Shown here: positions 57,964-64,000 of the stretch, piece after piece
How positions within the stretch are numbered: position 1 is the stretch's first letter
Layout: the number at the start of each line of letters is the position of its first letter
Assembly (NCBI GenBank): GCA_033807775.1
Contig: CM066325.1
Location: forward strand, 15,440,301-15,504,300
Direction of reading: 5' to 3'
DNA length: 64,000 nt
Source of the DNA: Saussurea involucrata
Lineage: Eukaryota; Streptophyta; Magnoliopsida; Asterales; Asteraceae
Translations under genes and position numbers: made by a program
Notes under the pieces: generated by a model
The model's database searches: none
What the model was told of the DNA's origin: nothing
The model's input: the letters and a program-made list of their open reading frames with translations, nothing else

Positions 57964-58176
57964 ACGTATGTATGTAAATGGAATATAAAAACGTTTCAGA
58001 TAACTGGAGTGTTTTAATTTCAATTAATTCTCTCATAACTATTATACAAAATTTTGTATAAATATTTGTATTGTTGTGTTCGTTTTTAACATATTCATCG
58101 TATTATTTTCATTTTACAATCATGTAACATACGAAGTTTCGTTATTTTACACTTAGTTTTTACGTTTAAAGTTTTA

Positions 58177-58663
58177 GGTGGCATTTGGTTCATAAAGTGG
58201 AATATGTCAGATTGGGAATCTGTCATATAATTGGAACTTGAAAAAATTGAAATAAAATGTAATCATGTTCGACCATGAAGATTAGGAATGAAATATGTCA
58301 AAAAAATGAATCTGTGTCTTTGGTTCGTTGAATATATAGTGGTGGTGGGGTGGAGTCATTAGTGGTGTTGATGGTGGTCGTAGCCGCGGTGGTGATGGTG
58401 CTGCTTATGACAAGAGTGGGGCTAGGGTGGTGGTGGCGGCGATGGCGACGGGTGGCGGTGACAGCAACATCCACCATCGTGGGATGGAATGAATTTGAAT
58501 TACTTGCTAGAACCCAAAGAATTTACATTCCACTATTTGTGAAATTCGAATCCTTACATCAATACTCATGGAATTAAACCATATGTATGAATGAAATTTG
58601 GTCGATTAAATTGACCATTCTAATCCCTTCAAATTCCCTTCGGATTCTAACAAACCAAACACC
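58177..58663. mobile_element. GGTGGCATTTGG-type MITE with GTG-rich core
   Basis: Ends GGTGGCATTTGGTT and AACCAAACACC; TTA on both sides (58174-58176, 58664-58666). Core of GTGGTGG repeats as in 14239-15857. Confidence 0.7.
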
Positions 58664-58664
58664 T

Positions 58665-58920
58665 TACGCGTAACTGGTAAGTGCTTACTGGGTCACTTAC
58701 CTTACCAGATAAACATAACAAAGTTTGAGAATCTTACCCGGTAAGAGCGATGGCAAGGACCGAGATTATTAGCCGGTAAGTGAGGGTGACGACTCTTACC
58801 CGGTTAAAACTTACGGGGTAAATTGTTGCATACGATGCCGTTTTAATGGACAAAAATCTTACGCGGTGAGGTAATCAAGAGTGTAGGCTCTTACCGGGTA
58901 AGCGTTGGGGTAAACAAGGT
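58665..58920. mobile_element. Degenerate GGGCCGTTTAC-family MITE
   Basis: Shares AAGGACCGAGA, CCGGTAAGTGAGGGTGA and GATGCCGTTTT phrases with 9252-9548. Confidence 0.6.
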
Positions 58921-58921
58921 T

Positions 58922-58960
<39 letters not shown>

Positions 58961-58963
<3 letters not shown>

Positions 58964-60393
58964 GCCTAATCAAATGAGAACTCGATTGTTCGTGAGATCC
59001 AATGTGAGCCAATCATTTTATTATATTAATTTTATTTATTTAATTAATAGGTAAGGGTGTATAAGTAATTTGATTAATTATAATTTAAATATTATTTAAT
59101 TTCTTTGGCAGTTATCAATCTAAGATAGTTTTCTTCATTATCTCAACAAATTGATTTGTGATTATCCATTACTGTATATAGCTATGTTCAACTTAAACCC
59201 TTTGAATAATAGCTCCCCATCAAGTACAACGACACCAATGTTAAAGAAAAGCCGACTTTGAGAGCATGCATCGCCCTTCTCCGATCATCTTCATCCACTT
59301 TCCAGATTTTCCGGCAAACTATCGGAAGTCATCTTTGACCCACTTTGCAGGAGGCGGTACATGGTGGTTATAGAGGCGGTGGATACGTCCGCTTCTTCTT
59401 CTTGTTGTTGTTGTTGTTGTTGTTGTTCTTCTTCTTTTTTCGTATCCTGTAGATTTCTCTACAATACAAGTAAAACCGTATTCGTCATCGCCGCCACCAT
59501 TCTTTCAAAAACTTGGCGTCAATGCCGGAAGGAGCATCAATAATGACGTTATGTCCAGGCAAAGAAATCGAGATCACTAAACTGTGGTTAATCTTTTCGA
59601 TGAGTTATTAGTCAATCAATAGAGTGGAGATAACATCACCGGATTTATTGTTGTCGAAGAGTTTCGTTGTACATGGAATCGTACGACCATTTGCCATGAG
59701 AAAGGTTTCTAGCATTTCCATATAAATCACACCGACCAGTTCATTTATTGCTTGTATTTCTGCTACTTCATTAATAAGTGATATGAAAGTAGTAATGAAT
59801 GTGATGATGAATTGGATAACAATATGTATCACAATGAGCATCACATTGGTATCACAGAAGTTCTTGGGTATTACCAAAGTAATGAATGTGATGATGAATT
59901 GGATGGCAGTAGGTATCACAATAGGTATCAAAGTGGCATCACAAAAGTTCTTGGGTATCACAATAGTAACGAACGTGATTATGAAATGGATGGTAGTATG
60001 CATCACAATGGGTATCACAGTGGTATCACAAAAGTTCTTGGGTATCGCAATAGTAACGAACGTGATTATGAAATGGGTGGAAGTATGTATCACAATGGTA
60101 TCATATAAGTTCTTGGTATCACGATAGGTTTCACGATGGTGTACGTCGGAATAAGTTTGACCAGAGTAAGATTTGGAGGAGAGAGAAAAGAGGAGAGGGG
60201 GAAAGAGAGAGATTTACAAATAGACTAATTTACCCCCAAATATTATCCATAGTTTATTTATTTTAAAAATTAATGGATAATTACCAAAATTAAAATTTTT
60301 AATAATAGCCATTGATTATTAATAATGTATGGTTGATATTGGATCTCACGGTTATCACAAACAACCGAGTTCTCCCTTGAATGACCCCCTATA
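58961..60393. mobile_element. TIR element between (TA)n tracts
   Basis: About 60-bp TIRs share GAGAACTCG and GTGAGATCCAAT with their inverses at 60330-60393. (TA)n lies on the left (58927-58960) and TATATATA on the right (60394-60401). The interior holds a CTT/GTT triplet run (59391-59440) and the 87-bp array. Confidence 0.7.
59780..60120. repeat. 87-bp tandem repeat open on both strands
   Basis: GTTCTTGGGTAT recurs at about 59860, 59947 and 60034, with a shortened last unit. Because 87 is 29 codons, frames stay open on both strands (59608-60093 minus, 59783-60127 plus). I treat these ORFs as repeat artefacts. Confidence 0.75.
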
Positions 60394-60401
60394 TATATAG
60401 G

Positions 60402-60811
60402 TGGAGGTTCAAACGAGAACACCTTTATTTTACAAAAAATACAGGAACAATCTTATCACATGTGATAATACACGCAAGGACACCCGGTGGTTGAGGACGA
60501 CTTGGCCCATCACCTAAAGTCGGACCAAAGGCCGTCCGCGATACTGATTTAGTATCACATGTGTATCACATATGATGGATTATAGTATCACATCGAAATA
60601 CTCTTATCACATGTGATAATACACGTGAGAGGGTCTGGTGGTGTGCGGGGGAATTGGCCCGCAACCTAGGCGCGCCGAACATCGTCCGCGTCTCCGATTT
60701 AGTATCACATGTTTATCATATGTGATAAACTACTGTATCATATGTGATCGAATATAGTATAAGAGTGTTCTCATGTTCTCGTAAAATAAATGTATTCTCG
60801 TTTGAACCCTT

Positions 60812-60812
<1 letters not shown>
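60402..60812. mobile_element. Second TIR element in the same (TA)n tract
   Basis: About 35-bp TIRs contain GGTTCAAACGAGAACA and TGTATTCTCGTTTGAACC. Two internal copies of a block with TTATCACATGTGATAATACA, each rich in ATCACATGTGAT palindromes. Flanked by TATATATA and a long (TA)n at 60813-60852. Confidence 0.75.
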
Positions 60813-60852
<40 letters not shown>

Positions 60853-60857
<5 letters not shown>

Positions 60858-61264
60858 GTTTTGTATAAGTTAAGTTGTTTGTATGGATAGATCTGTCTGT
60901 CTAAAGGACGGGAGACCAACGGGGTTGAGGGAGACAGAAAGAGGGTTGGATGATTTATGGGCATTGTTGGTATTATTTTGTTTAGGGTGGCTTAATGGGG
61001 ACAAGTGAGGGGTTCTAGCTTATTCCATATAGTCATTTTAGTTTAACGGTTTAGCAATTAAGGCGTAAAGAAACATTCATATATGGCTAAGCGAATAAGT
61101 TGTCTAAACCATTAAACTTACTAAAATGTAAGTAAACAATCCCTTAATGTAAAAAATATATCTACTTTACCTCAATAACCATTATGTTTAAGTTAATTAG
61201 ATTTTAAACAAATTAATAACATAGTTGGTTTTATTATACCTTTTTCACCTTGACAAGAGCCATA
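60853..61264. other. Intergenic DNA before the solo LTR
   Basis: No gene or clear repeat seen. Confidence 0.4.
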
Positions 61265-63022
61265 TGTAATAACTGGGTATTCTGGGAAAGTTGTGAATTT
61301 ATGGTGTGAGTGGTGTGAAAAGTGAAAGTTGGAGGACTTGGGTGTAAATAGTGGAAAATAGGGTTAAAACCCCAAAACCCTCATTTCTATTCCTCATTTT
61401 GGAAGAACGGTTGAGTGTGTGTTGTTGTGTGAAGAACTTTGCTATTTGGAAGGAAGAGCTTGGGATTGGGAGCTTAGGAGTGCGAATCGTCATCTTCATC
61501 AAGGTAATTTTCTTCTCCTAAATCCCTTAAACTCTTGTGTAATGTTTGCAAGCTTATTGTGGTTTTGGGTTTGCTGAGATTTTTATCTGTGGATGGTTTT
61601 TGGATCGATAACTCTCAAGAGAGTGGATACATCCTATTTTGTTTAGTGTGGAAATTGATTCAGAGTTGTTAGTCTAATCATTTTATTTGCTTGAAATTGT
61701 TGGGAAAGGGATGAGTCTAAGTTAGGAATGATTTCCTAGTAGGGTTTCGTGCGCAGTAAACCTGTGCCCGGAAATCGCCCAATCCGGAAAGGTGAGATTA
61801 CCGGAAGTTAGGGAATCCGGACGAAGGGTTCCAGAAACCGGGAGTTACCCGGAAAGTGTTGGAATCCAGAAGTCGATTTACCGGAAAAAGGTTTGTACCC
61901 GGAAACCTTTGGGAATTCGGATGGGAACCGGAAGTCAGCACCGGATTACGTGGAATCCAGATGCGTCCGGATTGTTGTGACCGGAAGATTCCGGAAGCAG
62001 TATCTGGAATTTGAGTGAAGCTGTGTCCGGAACTGTATGTGTTGGCAGAGTGTGATTGGAGAGTGTTGTAACATCCCAGGCCAACCTTTACCAGATATTG
62101 TCCGTTTTGTCCGCACACCTGGACTCACAGTTTTAAAACGCGTCTGATAGAGGAGGTATCAAGTCCCTTATAAGGCAACCTTTGTTCCCATCCCCAACCA
62201 ATGTGGGATCTTACAAGTGTCCCAAGGATTTTGAGAGTCAAATCTGTATGGGATGTTTGAGTGACTCATCACTCTCGTTGGGTGGTTATGTAGGTGTGTG
62301 GTTTGAGATTAACGCTTTTGAGAGAGGGAGATTTAGCATGGACGTCAGGTGAGTCTTTCTAAACTAAAGCTTTATCAATGCTTGAACTTATTACTTGTAC
62401 CGATATATTGAAATGCATGCTTTTACGTTGATATTAAATATGCATGATAAACGCGTGCTACTTAAATTGCGGGTATATGTGGGACGGGACATGCGATGGC
62501 TTTAATTGAATATTTGGGGAGTGTGTCCCATACACGAGATATGAATTTGTTTCATATTATTGCTAAGGGCGGATGTGAGCCCTAACACGTGGTCACAAGT
62601 GTATACGTGACTAAGGCGTGGGCCATCAGCATGTGTTGTGTGTACATTTGGCTGATAAAGGTGTAGTTTTTATAAATTCTTATAAACTCAATTTGTGATT
62701 ATTGTGGCGCAAATGTTGGTTTCTAGAGGGATCTCACTAGACTTCATGGTCTAACCCTCGTTTTTTAAAACTAAAACCTTTTCAGGTAAGCAGATAGTCG
62801 AGGGCTCGTTTAAGGGCAAGGGCAAGATGTGAGTTAGAGGTTGCGTATAGAGGATCTAGAAGACTTTCATTTTATTGTCTATTTACATTTCTCAGTTGTA
62901 GTTAGGGTTATTTCCACGAACCCAGTTTTGTAATTTTGTGAGTGTGACAAATGTTGGGTCATTTTGACGTTTTTAATTAAAGTAGTAACTTTTGTTATGT
63001 TGTTCGGTGTGGGTTGTTACAC
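61265..63022. repeat. Solo LTR with perfect 5-bp duplication
   Basis: A 1758-bp block starts TGTAATAACTGGG and ends GGGTTGTTACA, flanked by CCATA on both sides (61260-61264, 63023-63027). No primer site, purine tract or coding sequence adjoins it. It contains an array of CCGGAA-type motifs (61770-62030) and a CAATGTGGGATCTTACAAG phrase common in plant LTRs. Solo LTRs arise by recombination between the two LTRs of one element. Confidence 0.88.
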
Positions 63023-63027
63023 CATAT

Positions 63028-63426
63028 CATGCCATATCTCATTCTTTTGTCATTGTAAGATTGGTCCATTCCCCCTTTTTCTTTATCTGTCTTTTATCAT
63101 TACCTTCAATCATCAATATTTGATTATGACTAAGTAAGTAAATAACTCGGTATATTGTAACTTATTTTGTTTTATTCTTTATCTGTGAAAAAAAAATTAC
63201 TTGGAAAAACTTGATAGAGTAGGAATGGTTTATGGTTGGAATCTACCTTTTATCCTCGTTCTATTCATGCTATAGTCTTTATACAATTAAAAAAATATAC
63301 AATAACTTTCTAGACAAAATACAAATGAAACATAGTATAAGAAAAAACAACTATTTTCCTATAACAAATTAAATCCGAGTATATTTTAAGGGAGTCATAA
63401 ATTTGTTACAAGTTGACATTGTTTTG
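63028..63426. other. AT-rich intergenic DNA
   Basis: No gene seen. Confidence 0.4.
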
Positions 63427-63813
63427 GGGAAATCGACTCAAATAGCCAAAGGGACAAAGAGTGTTGACAAAATAGCCAAAAACTCTCCCGGGTTTCAAAA
63501 ATAGCCAAATGGTCCTCACTCGCAATTGCAGACCTGGTCCGTACTTGTAATTGCGGATGCAGAGCGGTGGAGCGGTCGGATGAAAGGTTGACACGTGTAT
63601 CCCAGAAGCAGTTAACCAAGTGTGGTCCGCACCGGGTCGGGTCGGATCGAGTGCGGACCAACCCGTTTCAGTGTCTTTTTTTGTCTCGTAGTGATCCCAT
63701 TGCGGTCCGCACTCACCGGGTCGGGTCAGAGTGCGGACCCTTTGGCTATTTCTGTAAATCGGAAGAGTTTTTGGAAGATGGTTTTTGACTTTGGCTATTT
63801 GAGTCAATTTCCC
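63427..63813. mobile_element. Small foldback element of the TGCGGACCGCA family
   Basis: Ends GGGAAATCGACTCAAATAGC and inverse; flanks ATTGTTTTG (63418-63426) and ATTGTTTTA (63814-63822), 8 of 9. Contains GCGGTCCGCACTCACC and CGGGTCGGGTC like 55377-57963. ORFs on both strands are arm sequence. Confidence 0.85.
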
Positions 63814-63822
63814 ATTGTTTTA

Positions 63823-64000
63823 GCTCAATATCCACAAGAAAATTTGCATTAGACCAATGACTCCCATATAACAACTACACCCTGACATACAGGGTTCTGT
63901 CCCATCAACTGAAAGATAAGATAGATCTAACACCGAACCAACATAACATTTAATACACATGATGCCCAAAGTTTTGGGTCACTTAACAAGTCATATTTTT
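63823..64000. other. Window end, nothing recognised
   Basis: No feature seen. Confidence 0.4.

Noticed and set aside
59608..60127. 161- and 114-residue ORFs on opposite strands
   Set aside because: They follow the 87-bp tandem repeat, whose length is a multiple of three, which keeps frames open on both strands.

Overview
The window is plant nuclear DNA, most likely from a repeat-rich eudicot genome (an asterid such as Asteraceae is a guess from repeat style, not a proof). Evidence: split genes with GT-AG introns, Ty3 and Copia LTR retrotransposons primed by initiator Met-tRNA, Mutator-like elements (MULEs) with long terminal inverted repeats (TIRs), hAT elements, tRNA-derived SINEs, and plant-only protein families.

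Five cellular genes can be supported. 11462-11869 (+) encodes a small secreted or membrane-anchored protein. 12192-13663 (-) encodes a 78-residue conserved plant protein in three tiny exons and faces the first gene tail to tail. 32573-33070 (+) encodes an arabinogalactan-like Pro/Ser-rich protein. 41185-42943 (-) encodes a YrdC/Sua5-type threonylcarbamoyl-AMP synthase in five exons. 45679-52233 (-) encodes a membrane RING-CH E3 ubiquitin ligase of about 523 residues in eight exons, with one GC-AG intron.

The rest is mostly mobile DNA. 1-5717 is a minus-strand Ty3 element cut by the window edge. 5823-8267 holds two adjacent MULE-like foldback elements, one carrying a coiled-coil gene fragment that a SINE later entered. 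8640-17350 holds a second SINE, MITEs, a hAT element and the first two genes. 17351-32018 is a deep nest: a small hAT-like MITE was split by a 14.3-kb MULE with a perfect 9-bp target duplication. That MULE carries a MuDR-type transposase gene, a PB1-like gene and a convergent coiled-coil ORF. It was itself entered by a hAT element with a major-latex-protein fragment, a Ty3 element with both LTRs, and a Pack-MULE with a DUF1005 fragment. 35493-40792 is a related foldback MULE entered by a very young, gag-only Copia-type element. 43473-45470 and 50323-63813 hold more foldbacks, hAT elements, MITEs in (TA)n tracts, a 148-bp minisatellite and a solo LTR with a perfect 5-bp target duplication.

No operon-like or defence-like system is visible. 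The most unusual content is the nested MULE with its convergent small ORF, its empty-site paralogue 0.6 kb away, and three independent captured host gene fragments.
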